64,000 nucleotides of DNA from Streptosporangium amethystogenes (GCF_000721075.1 NZ_JOEQ01000013.1:123372-187371), one strand, 5' to 3'. Numbered from the stretch's first letter, positions 7,564 to 17,475 are shown. The notes: generated by a model not told the origin, from the sequence alone. A program made the numbers and translations.

Positions 7564-8388
7564 GTGTCTTCTCCTCTGTCCCCCTGCCTCCAGTCCGTCA
7601 TCGTCACCAGGCTCCGGGCCGCCGGTTGCGTGTTCGCCGAAGACGAGGCGGACCTGCTCATCTCCACGGCACGGACCCCCTCAGACCTCACCGCCATGGT
7701 GGACCGCCGGGTCGCCGGCCTGCCTCTCGAACACGTCCTCGGCTGGGCGGAGTTCTACGGCCTGCGGATATCCGTGGCCCCCGGAGTCTTCGTACCCCGG
7801 CGGCGCACCGAGTTCCTCATCCGCCAGGCCGTCGCCGTCCAGGACCGGCAGGCCCCCGTCCGGACGCAGGTCGTCGTCGACCTGTGCTGCGGCTCGGGCG
7901 CGGTGGGTGCCGCGCTGGTCGCCGCGCTGGAACGGGTCGAGTTGCACGCCGTCGACATCGACCCCGCCGCGGTGCGGTGCGCCCGCCGCAACGTCGCCGG
8001 CGCCGGCGGTCAGGTGTACGAAGGTGACCTCTACGCGCCGCTGCCCGGCACGCTGCGGGGGCGTGTCGACCTCCTGGTCGCCAGCGCGCCCTACGTACCC
8101 ACCGAGGCGATCGGGCTGCTGCCTCCGGAGGCCCGCATCCACGAACCCCGGGTGGCACTCGACGGTGGCGAGGACGGTCTTGACGTCGTACGGCGCCTGG
8201 CCGCCGCGGCGCCGCTGTGGCTGGCGCCGGACGGCCACCTGCTGGTCGAGACGAGCGAGCGCCAGGCGCCGCGAACCGTCGAGGCCTTCACCCGCAACGG
8301 GCTGATCCCGAGAGTGGCCGGTTCCGACGAGTTGGACGCCACAGTCGTCATCGGAACCAGGCCCGCCTCCCGGTCCCCGCGCCGCTGA
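7564..8388 (+). CDS. PrmC/HemK-related protein N5-glutamine methyltransferase
   Basis: A 274-residue class I SAM-dependent methyltransferase of the PrmC-related group found in actinobacteria beside true PrmC. The N-terminal helical part holds RRVAGLPLEHVLGWAEFYG. The SAM loop is VVDLCCGSGAVGAAL (about residues 102-116), followed by HAVDIDPAAV. The catalytic NPPY tetrad of PrmC is here SAPY (ASAPYVPTEAIG), a change typical of this side group (NAPY/SAPY), so release factor may not be the substrate. Start GTG 7564. It is a single-gene unit behind an elaborate leader, and a hairpin terminator follows at 8396-8430. Confidence 0.85.
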   Translation: MSSPLSPCLQSVIVTRLRAAGCVFAEDEADLLISTARTPSDLTAMVDRRVAGLPLEHVLGWAEFYGLRISVAPGVFVPRRRTEFLIRQAVAVQDRQAPVRTQVVVDLCCGSGAVGAALVAALERVELHAVDIDPAAVRCARRNVAGAGGQVYEGDLYAPLPGTLRGRVDLLVASAPYVPTEAIGLLPPEARIHEPRVALDGGEDGLDVVRRLAAAAPLWLAPDGHLLVETSERQAPRTVEAFTRNGLIPRVAGSDELDATVVIGTRPASRSPRR

Positions 8389-8395
8389 CCCGGAC

Positions 8396-8430
8396 GAGGC
8401 CGGTACCCGTGTCGTCCGGGTACCGGCCTC
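8396..8430. terminator. Bidirectional terminator hairpin
   Basis: GAGGCCGGTACCCG (8396-8409) and CGGGTACCGGCCTC (8417-8430) form a perfect 14-bp stem with a 7-nt loop between two convergent genes. There is no T-tract, as is usual in high-GC actinomycetes. Confidence 0.8.
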
Positions 8431-8437
8431 GCCGGGG

Positions 8438-11314
8438 TCACGGACAGCCCTGACCGGCGCTCTGCCGGGGCGTGGACCCGCGGTGCCGCAACAACACCTC
8501 GGCGAGGAGTTCGGCGAGGTGGGCCGGCCGCGCGCGGGTGCCGGACTCGATCTGGGTACGGCAGGAGAAGCCGTCGGCGAGGATCCTGGTGTCCCGGCCG
8601 GCCTCGCGTACGGCGGGCCACAGGCCCAGCTCGGCTATCCGGGTCGATATCTCGTGGTGGCCGCGTTCGAAGCCGAAGTTGCCGGCGAGGCCGCAGCAGC
8701 CGACGTCCAGTACCTCGACCTCGACCCCGACGCGTTCCAGCAGCCTGGTGTCGGCGTCGAAGCCCCAGACGGCGCGCTGGTGACAGTGCGGCTGGGCGAT
8801 CGCGTGGATCCCCGTGCCCGGTGGCGGAGCGGTCGGCACCCGGTCCAGCAGCATCTCCGCCAGCGACCTGGTCTGTTCGCCCAGCAGCTTCACGTCGGGA
8901 TCGCCGGAGAGCAGTTCGGGCGCGTCGGAGCGCAGGACGGCGGCGCAGCTGGGCTCCAGCGTGACGATCGGCACCCCCCGCCGCAGCCGGGGGGCCAGCG
9001 CCGCCACCGTCCGGCGCAGGACGCGCTCGGCCATGGCGAGCTGGCCGGTGGAGATCCAGGTGAGCCCGCAGCACAACGGCGTCGGCGGCACCTCGACCCG
9101 GTATCCGTATGCTTCCAGCAGGCGCACCGCCGCCTTGGCCGCGCCGGGATTGAAGTTGTCGGTGAAGGTGTCCGGCCACAGCACGATCTGGTCCCCCTCG
9201 GCCATGGGCCGGCCCCTGGACCAGTCGGTGAAGCGCTGGGCGGCGAACCTCGGCAGCTCGCGGCGCCGATCCACGCCACCGGCGAGCTTGACGATCCGGC
9301 CCAGGCCGGGTGCGTGGGTGAGCGCGTTGACCACCCCGGGCGCGGCCGAGGCGAGCCTCGCCCACAGCGGCAGCCAGCCCATCGAGTAGTGCGCGGCCGG
9401 CCGCGGCCGCCTGCGGTAGTGGTGGGAGAGGAACTCGGCCTTGTAGGTGGCCATGTCCACGTGGACCGGGCATTCGCCCCTGCATCCCTTGCAGGCCAGG
9501 CACAGGTCGAGCGCCTCGTGTACCTCCTCGGAACGCCAGCCGCCGGTGATGGTCTCGCCGCGCATCATCTCCATCAGGATGCGGGCCCGGCCGCGGGTGC
9601 TGTGCTTCTCCTCCCGGGTGACCCGGTAGCTGGGGCACATCACCCCGCCGGAGCTGGAACGGCATTTGCCGATGCCGACGCAGCGGGCGGCGGCGTGGGT
9701 GAACCGGTGGTGATCCGCCGGGTAGTCGAAGTGCGTCCTCGGCTCCTTCGGGTGGTAGTCGAGGTGATCGAGGTTCTCGTCCAGCCGGTACGGTTTGACG
9801 ATCTTGCCGGGATTCATCCGCCAGGTGGGATCCCAGATCCGCTTGAGGTCGCCGAACAACCGGACGATCTCATGGCCGAACATGATCGGCAGCAGCTCGC
9901 CGCGGGACTGCCCGTCGCCGTGTTCACCGGACAGCGAACCTCCGTAGGAGGCGACGAGGTGCGCGGCCTCCTCCACGAAGCGGCGGTACTTCGCCACCCC
10001 CTCGGGATCGTCCAGATCGAACGGCGTGCGGGTGTGCACGCACCCTTGCCCGAAATGCCCGTAAAGAGAACTTCTGTGGTAGCCGAACCTGCGCAGGAGT
10101 TCCTGGAAGTCACGCAGATAGTCGCCGAGCCGGTCCGGCGGGACCGCCGCGTCCTCCCACCCTTCATGGGTGTCCGGGTTGTCCGGCGGGTAGGCGGTCA
10201 CGCCCAGCCCGGCCTCACGGATCTTCCACATCCGCTCCTCATCGGCCGGATCGTCGAAGTAGGAGGTGTGCGCGCGCCCGGCGCTCTCGGCCAGCCTCCG
10301 GGCACGGTCGTCGGCCTCCTGCCGGGTGGCGCCGCCGAACCGCACCATCAGCCAGCCCGACCCCTCGGGCAGCTTGTTCAGCACGTCCTCGCCGGCGACC
10401 CGCTCCATCCTGGCCAGGTCCATCAACTCATGGTCGAGCCCTTCCAGGGCCAGCGGCCGGTGCGTCACGATCTCCGGCACCATGTCGCCGGCCGTGGCGA
10501 GGTCCGGGTAACCCAGCACCACCAGCGACTGGAACGGCGGCACCTCGAACAGCCTGATCTCCGCCCGCAGTACCGTGACCAGCGTCGACTCGCTGCCCAC
10601 CAGCACCTGGGCCACGTTGAAACCCTTCTCGGGCAGCAGCGAGTCCAGGTTGTAGCCCGAGACCCGACGAGGAATGTCCGGATAGCGGGTGCGGATCAGC
10701 GCGAGATTCTCGTCGCGCAGCTCCCGCATCGCCCGGTAGATCTCCGCCCTCCGGCCGCCCTGCCCGAGGATCCGCCCGTACTCCTCGTCGGAGGTCTCGC
10801 CGACCCACATGCGCAGACCGTCGTAGGTGAGCACCTCCAGGCGGATCACCGAGTCGACCATCTTCCCGTACGCCTGCGCCGAGGCCCCGCACGAGTTGTT
10901 GCCGATCATCCCGCCAATCGTGCAGGTGTCGTGAGTGGCCGGCTTCGGGCCGACCATCAGCCGGCGGTCCGCGAGCTCGGCGTTGAGGTCGTCCAGGCAG
11001 ACGCCCGGCTCGACCAGCGCCCGCTCCCCATCCACCGACAGCAACCGCGTGCAGTACTTCGACCAGTCGATCACCACGCCCTCGTTGCAGCACTGCCCGG
11101 CCAGGCTGGTGCCGCCGCCACGGGAGTGCACCGGCACCCCGTACTCGTGGCAGACGCCTATCGCCTGGACCGCGGCGTCAACGGTACGGGGCAGCACGAC
11201 CACGGACGGCGTCTGCCGGTAGTTCGAGGAGTCGTGGGCGTAGGCGGCCAGCGACCCCTCGTCGCACCGCACCTCTCCGTCCACCCGCGCACTAAGATCG
11301 CGATAAAGCGACAT
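8438..11314 (-). CDS. FAD-linked oxidase fused to Fe-S (GlpC/CCG) domain
   Basis: A 958-residue fusion. Residues about 30-230 are a PCMH-type FAD domain (VVVLPRTVDAAVQAIG, HSRGGGTSLAGQC, GNNSCG). About 250-520 is the FAD-oxidase C domain with GEHGDG. Two 4Fe-4S clusters follow (C...CPSY and CLACKGCRGECP), then CCG domains with PLCCGLTW and VGCCGLAGNFG. This is the layout of D-2-hydroxyacid (glycolate/D-lactate type) dehydrogenases that pass electrons to the respiratory chain. I start at ATG 11314 (MSLYRDLSARV); ATG 11326 is equally possible. It follows the MR/MLE and TPP-enzyme genes by 82 bp and is probably the last gene of that operon. Confidence 0.88.
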   Translation of the reverse strand: MSLYRDLSARVDGEVRCDEGSLAAYAHDSSNYRQTPSVVVLPRTVDAAVQAIGVCHEYGVPVHSRGGGTSLAGQCCNEGVVIDWSKYCTRLLSVDGERALVEPGVCLDDLNAELADRRLMVGPKPATHDTCTIGGMIGNNSCGASAQAYGKMVDSVIRLEVLTYDGLRMWVGETSDEEYGRILGQGGRRAEIYRAMRELRDENLALIRTRYPDIPRRVSGYNLDSLLPEKGFNVAQVLVGSESTLVTVLRAEIRLFEVPPFQSLVVLGYPDLATAGDMVPEIVTHRPLALEGLDHELMDLARMERVAGEDVLNKLPEGSGWLMVRFGGATRQEADDRARRLAESAGRAHTSYFDDPADEERMWKIREAGLGVTAYPPDNPDTHEGWEDAAVPPDRLGDYLRDFQELLRRFGYHRSSLYGHFGQGCVHTRTPFDLDDPEGVAKYRRFVEEAAHLVASYGGSLSGEHGDGQSRGELLPIMFGHEIVRLFGDLKRIWDPTWRMNPGKIVKPYRLDENLDHLDYHPKEPRTHFDYPADHHRFTHAAARCVGIGKCRSSSGGVMCPSYRVTREEKHSTRGRARILMEMMRGETITGGWRSEEVHEALDLCLACKGCRGECPVHVDMATYKAEFLSHHYRRRPRPAAHYSMGWLPLWARLASAAPGVVNALTHAPGLGRIVKLAGGVDRRRELPRFAAQRFTDWSRGRPMAEGDQIVLWPDTFTDNFNPGAAKAAVRLLEAYGYRVEVPPTPLCCGLTWISTGQLAMAERVLRRTVAALAPRLRRGVPIVTLEPSCAAVLRSDAPELLSGDPDVKLLGEQTRSLAEMLLDRVPTAPPPGTGIHAIAQPHCHQRAVWGFDADTRLLERVGVEVEVLDVGCCGLAGNFGFERGHHEISTRIAELGLWPAVREAGRDTRILADGFSCRTQIESGTRARPAHLAELLAEVLLRHRGSTPRQSAGQGCP

Positions 11315-11395
11315 GTTTATCCACATACCCGGCATATCGCCAAGGAAATGGCAACGCTCCGGCATGAATCAGACCTTGCCGGGAGCCGGACGCGA

Positions 11396-12499
11396 TCAGC
11401 CGACCAGGTACGGCTCCGCGTCGGCACGGCGCAGGGTGAGGCCGTGGCCGGGGGCGTCGGGGCGTGGCCGGACGCTGCCGCCGGTCGGGTCGAGGACGCC
11501 GTCGAAGAACATCGACTCGATGCGCACGTGGTCGTGGAACCATTCCAGGTGGCGCAGGTTGAGGGTGGCCGCGGCGGCGTGCGCGTGCAGGTGCGGCGCG
11601 CAGTGGCCGGAGATCTGCAGACCGTACGAGGCCGCGACGGCGGCGACACGGAGCCATTCACTGATGCCCCCGCAGCGGGACACGTCGGCCTGCAGACAGT
11701 CCACCGCCCCCGCCTGGCACATCCGCCGGAAATACGTGAGGTCGTACCCGTACTCTCCGGCCGTGACCTCGGGCAGGACCGCGTCACGGACCTCACGCAA
11801 CCCGTGCAGGTCGTCGGAGGAGACCGGCTCCTCCAACCAGCGCACGTCCAGGTCGGCCGCCTCGTCCATCACCCGAACGGCCTGCTTGACGGTGTAGGCA
11901 CCGTTGGCATCGACGAACAGCCCGACCTCGTCGCCGACGACCTCCCTGGTCAGGCGCATCCGGTCCAGATCCCGGCCGGGAGCGGCGCCCCACGACTCAC
12001 CGATCTTGATCTTCACCCTGGGAATCCGCCGCTCCTGGGTCCAGTGGACGAGCTGCCGGGTCAGCCGCCGGTCGTCGTAGGTGGTGAAACCGCCGCTGCC
12101 GTAGACCGGGACCTCCTCGTGCACCGCGCCGATCAGCCGGTGCAACGGCAGTTCGAGCAGGCGGGCCTTCAGATCCCACAGCGCCACGTCCACGGCGGAG
12201 ATCGCGTATCCGACCGTCCCCGGCCTCCCGTCGTTACGGACGGCGCGGACCATCGCCCGCCAGGCTCCGGAGATGTCCAGCGCGGCGCGGCCGAGCAGCA
12301 CCGGGGCGAGCCGATCGCCGATGACGGCAGCACAGGCGGCGGGCCCGTACGTCCAGCCGAGGCCGGTGCCCCCGGCCGCCCGCACCCGCGCCAGCACGAT
12401 CGTGGTCGAATCCCACGCCAGCGTCCCGTCGGCCTCGGGTGAGTCGGTCGGGACGGTGTAGACGCTCGCCTCGACCGACTCGATCGGCGGGTCGATCAC
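11396..12499 (-). CDS. Mandelate racemase/muconate lactonizing enzyme family protein
   Basis: A 367-residue enolase-superfamily enzyme with an N-terminal capping domain and a TIM barrel. Metal ligands and catalytic groups can be read: RVKIKIG (KxK on strand 2), VDANGAYT (Asp), RWLEEPV (Glu), VTAGEYGYD (Glu) and a His in QISGHCAPHLHAH. KxK plus barrel His is typical of the mandelate-racemase subgroup, which includes sugar-acid dehydratases. The substrate cannot be fixed. ATG 12499 overlaps the stop of the TPP-enzyme gene (ATGA), so the two are translationally coupled. A role in catabolism of a hydroxy- or sugar acid, with the downstream dehydrogenase, is inferred. Confidence 0.88.
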   Translation of the reverse strand: MIDPPIESVEASVYTVPTDSPEADGTLAWDSTTIVLARVRAAGGTGLGWTYGPAACAAVIGDRLAPVLLGRAALDISGAWRAMVRAVRNDGRPGTVGYAISAVDVALWDLKARLLELPLHRLIGAVHEEVPVYGSGGFTTYDDRRLTRQLVHWTQERRIPRVKIKIGESWGAAPGRDLDRMRLTREVVGDEVGLFVDANGAYTVKQAVRVMDEAADLDVRWLEEPVSSDDLHGLREVRDAVLPEVTAGEYGYDLTYFRRMCQAGAVDCLQADVSRCGGISEWLRVAAVAASYGLQISGHCAPHLHAHAAAATLNLRHLEWFHDHVRIESMFFDGVLDPTGGSVRPRPDAPGHGLTLRRADAEPYLVG

Positions 12500-14301
12500 C
12501 TGCCGTCGCCGTTGTCACAGTGCGGCAGGAACTCCTGGACCTTGGTCTTGATGCCTTCCATGATGACCCCCCAGCGGTCCTCGTCGCCCCGCAGGAGCGC
12601 CTCGGCGGTGTCCTTCATCTGCTCGAAGCTGACATGCGGCGGGATCGGCGGCACGTCCGGATCGACGTGCACGTCCAGGAGCACGGGCCGGTCGGCACTC
12701 AGCGCCTGCTCCCAGGCCGGCCCGATCTGATCGGGCCGGTCGACGGTGACGGCGCCCAGGCCGAGAGAGGCGGCGAAGCCGGCGTAGTCCACGTCGGGCA
12801 GGGTCTGCGACTGCGGGAACTTGGGCGCGCCCTGCATGGCGCGCATCTCCCAGGTCACCTGGTTGAGGTCGTTGTTGTGCAGCACCGCGACGACCAGCCG
12901 TGGATCGGACCAGTCCCGCCAGTAGCGCTTGACGGTGATGAGCTCGGCCAGGCCGTTCATCTGCATCGCGCCGTCACCGGCGAACACGATCACCGGACGG
13001 TCCGGACAGCCGAACTTGGCGCCGATCCCGTACGGCACGCCCGGCCCCATGGTGGCCAGCGTGCCCGACAGCGAGCCGCGTACGTCGCCGCGGAAGCGCA
13101 GGTTACGGGCGTACCAGTTGGCGGCCGAACCGGAGTCGGCGGTGACGATCGCGTTGTCGGGCAGCCGTACGGACAGCTCGTGGAACAGGCGCATCGGGTT
13201 GATCGGCTTGGCCTCGACCATCGCCTCCATCCGCACGGTCTCCCACCACCGCTCGACATCGGACTCGATGCGCTTGCGCCAGGAGCGGTCCTGTTTGGGT
13301 TCCAGCAGCGGGATGAGCGCCCGCAGGGTGATCGCGGCGTCTCCGACCAGGTTCACCTCGTAGGGGTAGCGCATGCCGATCCGCTTGGGATCGATGTCGA
13401 TCTGCACGGCCCGCGCCTGGTCGAACCCCGGCATGAACTGGGTGTAGGGGAAGCTGGAGCCGACGGTGAGCAACGTGTCGCAGCCGTTCATCATCTCGTA
13501 GCTCGGCCGGGTGCCCAGCAGCCCGATCGAGCCGGTCACATACGGCAGTTCGTCCGACAGCACGTCCTTGCCCAGCAGCGCCTTGGCCACGCCCGCCCCC
13601 AGCAGCTCGGCGACCCGCTGGAGCTCCTCACGGGCCCCGCGGGCACCCGCACCGGCCAGGATCGCGACCCTCTCACCGGCGTTCAGCAGGTCCGCGGCGT
13701 GGCGGAGCGCGGTGCCGTCGGGAGAGATCTCCGGCCAGTCGACGCCCAGGCTGGAGGGCACCATCTTGAACGCGTGGCCCGGCGCGGAGTACTCCAGCTC
13801 CTGCACGTCGGCGGGCAGGATGACCGCGGTCGGCGCCCGCTCGGCCAGTGCCACCCGAATCGCCCGGTCCAGCACATTCGGCAACTGTTCCGGCACGGTG
13901 ACCATCTGCAGATAGTCGCCCGCCACGTCCTTGTACAGCGACAGCAGGTCGACCTCCTGCTGATAGGAGCCGCCCATCGCGCTGCGGTCGGTCTGGCCGA
14001 CGATCGCGACCACCGGGACGTGGTCGAGCTTGGCGTCGTAGAGCCCGTTGAGCAGGTGGATCGCGCCCGGTCCCGAGGTCGCCACGCAGACACCGAGGCG
14101 TCCGGCGAACTTGGCGTAGCCGACCGCCTCGAACGCGCTCATCTCCTCGTGCCGGGCCTGGACGAACCTCGGCCGGTCACCGGCCCGTCCCCAGGCGGCG
14201 AGCAGGCCGTTGATGCCGTCGCCCGGATAGCCGAAGACCCTCTCGACCCCCCATTCTCGCAGGCGTTCCAGCACATGGTCGGCAACGGTCGTCGACGCCA
14301 T
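12496..14301 (-). CDS. Thiamine-pyrophosphate enzyme (pyruvate oxidase/acetolactate synthase-like)
   Basis: A 601-residue ThDP enzyme with the three usual domains. The N-terminal pyrimidine-binding domain has FGYPGDGINGLL and the catalytic Glu in RHEEMSAFEAVGYAKF. A central Rossmann-like domain follows (ERVAILAGAGARG). The C-terminal PP domain carries the metal motif GDGAMQMNG...NNDLNQ. The text is closest to the pyruvate oxidase-like group that is common in actinobacteria. It heads a minus-strand operon with the MR/MLE enzyme and the FAD/Fe-S dehydrogenase. It is divergent from the GH15 gene over a 120-bp spacer. Confidence 0.88.
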   Translation of the reverse strand: MASTTVADHVLERLREWGVERVFGYPGDGINGLLAAWGRAGDRPRFVQARHEEMSAFEAVGYAKFAGRLGVCVATSGPGAIHLLNGLYDAKLDHVPVVAIVGQTDRSAMGGSYQQEVDLLSLYKDVAGDYLQMVTVPEQLPNVLDRAIRVALAERAPTAVILPADVQELEYSAPGHAFKMVPSSLGVDWPEISPDGTALRHAADLLNAGERVAILAGAGARGAREELQRVAELLGAGVAKALLGKDVLSDELPYVTGSIGLLGTRPSYEMMNGCDTLLTVGSSFPYTQFMPGFDQARAVQIDIDPKRIGMRYPYEVNLVGDAAITLRALIPLLEPKQDRSWRKRIESDVERWWETVRMEAMVEAKPINPMRLFHELSVRLPDNAIVTADSGSAANWYARNLRFRGDVRGSLSGTLATMGPGVPYGIGAKFGCPDRPVIVFAGDGAMQMNGLAELITVKRYWRDWSDPRLVVAVLHNNDLNQVTWEMRAMQGAPKFPQSQTLPDVDYAGFAASLGLGAVTVDRPDQIGPAWEQALSADRPVLLDVHVDPDVPPIPPHVSFEQMKDTAEALLRGDEDRWGVIMEGIKTKVQEFLPHCDNGDGR

Positions 14302-14421
14302 CGGTCATTCCCCCCAAGGATCAGGCGACAGCCCTCCCCCAGGACGTCCCCCTTGACCTCGCCTACCCGCCGACCCGTCGCTCTACCGTTGCGTTTGACG
14401 AACCGGGGGCAAATAGAGGGG

Positions 14422-16158
14422 ATGACAGTGTTCAAAGGCGGCATCCACTCGCTGCGCGAGTACGCGGTGATCGCCGACGGCGAACGCGCCGCGCTCATCG
14501 ACCCGGACGGGGGCTGCGCGTGGATGTGCTTCCCCTCGTGGGACTCACCGGCCGTCTTCAGCACGCTGGTCGGCGGCGCGGGAGGCTACTGGGTACGGCC
14601 CGAGGACGAGTGGCGGGTGTGGGGCGGCTACTACGAGGAGCGCAGCCTGATCTGGCGGAGCCGCTGGGTGACCGGCGACGGAGTGGTGGAGTGCCGGGAG
14701 GCGCTGGGCCGTCCGGCAGACAGCGACCGGGCGATCCTGCTCCGCCGGGTCGAGGCGATCCGCGGTCCCGCACGGATCCGCGTCGAACTGAACATGAGAG
14801 CTGATTTCAGCCGTCACACGATGACCTCGCTGCGCCGCTCGGGGCAGCTGTGGACCGGACGCAGTGGCGAGGTCCGCATCCGCTGGGCGGGCGCCGCCCA
14901 CGCGGAACCGGTGGACGGGGGCCTGGCCATGTGCCTGGACCTCGGACCGGGCCAGGCACACGATCTCGTTCTCGAACTGTCAGCCGGAGATCATACCGAC
15001 CCGCTGGCCGCGGACGCCCTGTGGGCGGCGACCGAGAACGACTGGCGGGCAAGCGTGCCGGCCTGCGACGACACGATCGCGCCGCGGGACGCCCAGCTCG
15101 CGTACGCGGTGCTGACCGGCTTGACCAGCCGTACCGGCGGGATGGTCGCGGCGGTGACGACGTCGCTGCCGGAGCGGAGCGGCGGGCAGCGCAACTATGA
15201 CTACCGGTATGCCTGGATTCGTGATCAGTGCTACGCCGGCCAGGCGGTGGCGGCCCACGGCGGCCGGCTCGAACTGCTCGACACCTCGGTGGCCTTCGTC
15301 GCCGAACGGATCCTCACCGCCCGCGAGCGGCTGAGACCCGCCTACACGGTGACCGGCCACCCGGTGCCATCGGAGGCACCGGCGCCGCTGCCCGGTTATC
15401 CCGGGGGGAACATGATCGTCGGTAACCGCGTCACCGGCCAGTTCCAGCTGGACGTCTTCGGCGAGGCGCTGTTGCTGTTCGCCGCGGCTCAGCGGGCGGA
15501 TCGACTGCCTCCCGAGGCCGTCCGCGCGGCACGCACCGCCGTGGCGGCGATCGCCAAGCGCTGGCAGGAGCCGGAGGCCGGCATCTGGGAGATCGACGAC
15601 CGGCGGTGGACGCACTCCCGGCTGACCTGTGTGGCCGGGCTGCGGGCCTTCTCGGCCCTCGTCCGGGACACCGCCGAGACGGCCGGATGGCTCTCGCTCG
15701 CCGAGACGATCCTGGCCGCCACCACCAAATCCAGTCTGCACGTCACGGGCCGCTGGCGGCGCGCCCCCGACGACGACCGCATCGACGCGTCCCTCCTCCT
15801 GCCACCGCTGCGCGGCGCGCTGTCCGGCGATGACCCGCGCACCGTCGCGACGTTGGCGGCGGTCCGCGACACGCTCGTCCAGGAGGGGTTCGTCTACCGC
15901 TACCGGATCGACGAACGCCCCCTCGGCCAGGCCGAGGGGGCGTTCACCCTCTGCGGTTTCCTGCTCGCCCTGGCCGAACACCAGCAGGGGAACACCGCCC
16001 GGGCACTCGGCTGCTTCGAACGGATCCGGTCCAGCTGCGGCACCACCGGCCTGTTCACCGAGGAGTACGACGTGGTCCAGCGCCGGCTCCGCGCCAACCT
16101 GCCGCAGGCGTTCGCCCACGCCATGCTGCTGGAGAGCGCGACCCGGCTGGCCCGCTGA
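14422..16158 (+). CDS. Glycoside hydrolase family 15 (glucoamylase/trehalase-like)
   Basis: A 578-residue cytoplasmic GH15 enzyme. The N-terminal beta-sandwich begins LREYAVIADGERAALIDPDG with the family's CAWMCFPSWDSP. The (alpha/alpha)6 barrel starts near residue 220, with YDYRYAWIRDQCYAG (substrate-site W-x-RD motif) and, towards the end, GLFTEEYDV, where the catalytic base Glu lies. GH15 members of this kind hydrolyse alpha-glucosides such as maltooligosaccharides or trehalose. There is no signal peptide. ATG 14422 follows AGAGGGG. The end lies 3 bp from the convergent SDR gene. Confidence 0.9.
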   Translation: MTVFKGGIHSLREYAVIADGERAALIDPDGGCAWMCFPSWDSPAVFSTLVGGAGGYWVRPEDEWRVWGGYYEERSLIWRSRWVTGDGVVECREALGRPADSDRAILLRRVEAIRGPARIRVELNMRADFSRHTMTSLRRSGQLWTGRSGEVRIRWAGAAHAEPVDGGLAMCLDLGPGQAHDLVLELSAGDHTDPLAADALWAATENDWRASVPACDDTIAPRDAQLAYAVLTGLTSRTGGMVAAVTTSLPERSGGQRNYDYRYAWIRDQCYAGQAVAAHGGRLELLDTSVAFVAERILTARERLRPAYTVTGHPVPSEAPAPLPGYPGGNMIVGNRVTGQFQLDVFGEALLLFAAAQRADRLPPEAVRAARTAVAAIAKRWQEPEAGIWEIDDRRWTHSRLTCVAGLRAFSALVRDTAETAGWLSLAETILAATTKSSLHVTGRWRRAPDDDRIDASLLLPPLRGALSGDDPRTVATLAAVRDTLVQEGFVYRYRIDERPLGQAEGAFTLCGFLLALAEHQQGNTARALGCFERIRSSCGTTGLFTEEYDVVQRRLRANLPQAFAHAMLLESATRLAR

Positions 16159-16161
16159 CGC

Positions 16162-17169
16162 TCAGCGGCGCATCCGGCGCAGCAGGCGCAGCCCGGCCAG
16201 TCCCAGTGCGGCTCCCCCCACCGCCAGCACCGCGCGATGCTCCGCCCCCCACAGCTGGTAGCTGCGCCGGTGGGAGCGGCTGTCGAAGATTCCGTGCGCA
16301 CCGTAGTCCCTGCCGTCCTCGCCGTCGGCGGGCCGCCACAGGTTGGCGGGCTGGTCAGGGTCACGGTACTGATCCGTCTGCTGGGACTCAAAACCCGTCC
16401 TCGCCAGGTAGTGGTCCAGCAGCCCGGGAACGACCTTGTTGGCCAGCAGGGTGGCGACGGTGCTACCACCGACCCAGTACTCCCGGCGCTCCGGGTGATC
16501 GGCGGCGTACAGCAGCGCCCGGGCCGCGACCTCCGGCTGGTAGATGGGCGGGACCGGCTGCGCCTGCCTCGGCAGGCGTGACAGGACCCAGCCGAACTGC
16601 GGCGTGTTCACCGCGGGCATGTGCACGATCGTGACCCGCACCCCGCTGCCGTGGTGCAACAGTTCCGTGCGCAGCGACTCATGAAACCCCTGGATGGCAT
16701 GTTTCGCCCCACAGTAGGCGGACTGTAGGGGAATGCCGCGTTTGGCCAGTGCCGATCCGGTCTGCACGATCACGCCGCGGTCACGCGGCAGCATCAGGTC
16801 CAGCGCCACCCTCGTACCGTGGACGACCCCCAGATAGGTCACCTCCGTGACCCGTTTGAACTCCTCCGGCTCGATGTCGACGAACTCGGCGAACACCGAG
16901 CTGAACGCCACGTTCACCCACACGTCGACCGGGCCGAGCTCCCTTTCCGCGCGCCGCCCCGCCTCCCGGACCGCGCCGTAGTCGGCCACGTCCGTCGGGA
17001 GCACGAGCGCCTGGCCGCCGGCCGCCGTCACATCCTCCGCCGCCCCCCGCAACCCGGCCTCCCCCCGTGCCAGCAGGGCCACTTTCGCCCCCTGGGCACC
17101 GAAGGCCCGCGCGGTCGCACGGCCGATTCCCCCACTGGCCCCCGTGACCACCACCACGCGTCCGGCCAT
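16162..17169 (-). CDS. SDR-family oxidoreductase with C-terminal membrane anchor
   Basis: A 335-residue short-chain dehydrogenase. Cofactor motif TGASGGIGRA, active-site Ser in VQTGSALAKRG, and YCGAKHA with the Tyr-x-x-x-Lys pair. After the SDR core a tail of about 80 residues ends in a hydrophobic segment and a basic end (AVLAVGGAALGLAGLRLLRRMRR), suggesting attachment to the membrane by the C-terminus. ATG 17169 is the start that places the Rossmann strand at residue 3. Actinomycete SDRs of this length are uncharacterised; substrate unknown. Confidence 0.87.
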   Translation of the reverse strand: MAGRVVVVTGASGGIGRATARAFGAQGAKVALLARGEAGLRGAAEDVTAAGGQALVLPTDVADYGAVREAGRRAERELGPVDVWVNVAFSSVFAEFVDIEPEEFKRVTEVTYLGVVHGTRVALDLMLPRDRGVIVQTGSALAKRGIPLQSAYCGAKHAIQGFHESLRTELLHHGSGVRVTIVHMPAVNTPQFGWVLSRLPRQAQPVPPIYQPEVAARALLYAADHPERREYWVGGSTVATLLANKVVPGLLDHYLARTGFESQQTDQYRDPDQPANLWRPADGEDGRDYGAHGIFDSRSHRRSYQLWGAEHRAVLAVGGAALGLAGLRLLRRMRR

Positions 17170-17475
17170 CGCCAGAACCTCCTTTGACAGTCGGGCACAG
17201 GGCCCGTATCCCCGGCTCCCGCTCGCGTGCCCCGGCGACACCGAGCCGGCCCCGCCGGCCGTCGCCGACCTCTGCGGCTGCCTGCACCAGGCATTCCCCT
17301 CACCGGCTTGGCCACGCCTGCAGGTGGTGTTCGACACCTCGGGCGCCCTGTCCGCGTCGACGGCCGCGGCGCGTGCCACACCGCCGCGCCGTCCGGTCAG
17401 TCCAGAACCTCACGCTCTCCGCACGAGACGAAAAAAGGCCGGACGACCCGCGCGGATGCCCCGACCCGCCCCGCC

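Noticed and set aside
8483..12442. 1319-codon open frame on the plus strand
   Set aside because: It lies antisense to the FAD/Fe-S dehydrogenase and MR/MLE genes. High GC removes stops; the product is Gly/Arg/Val-rich with no family features.
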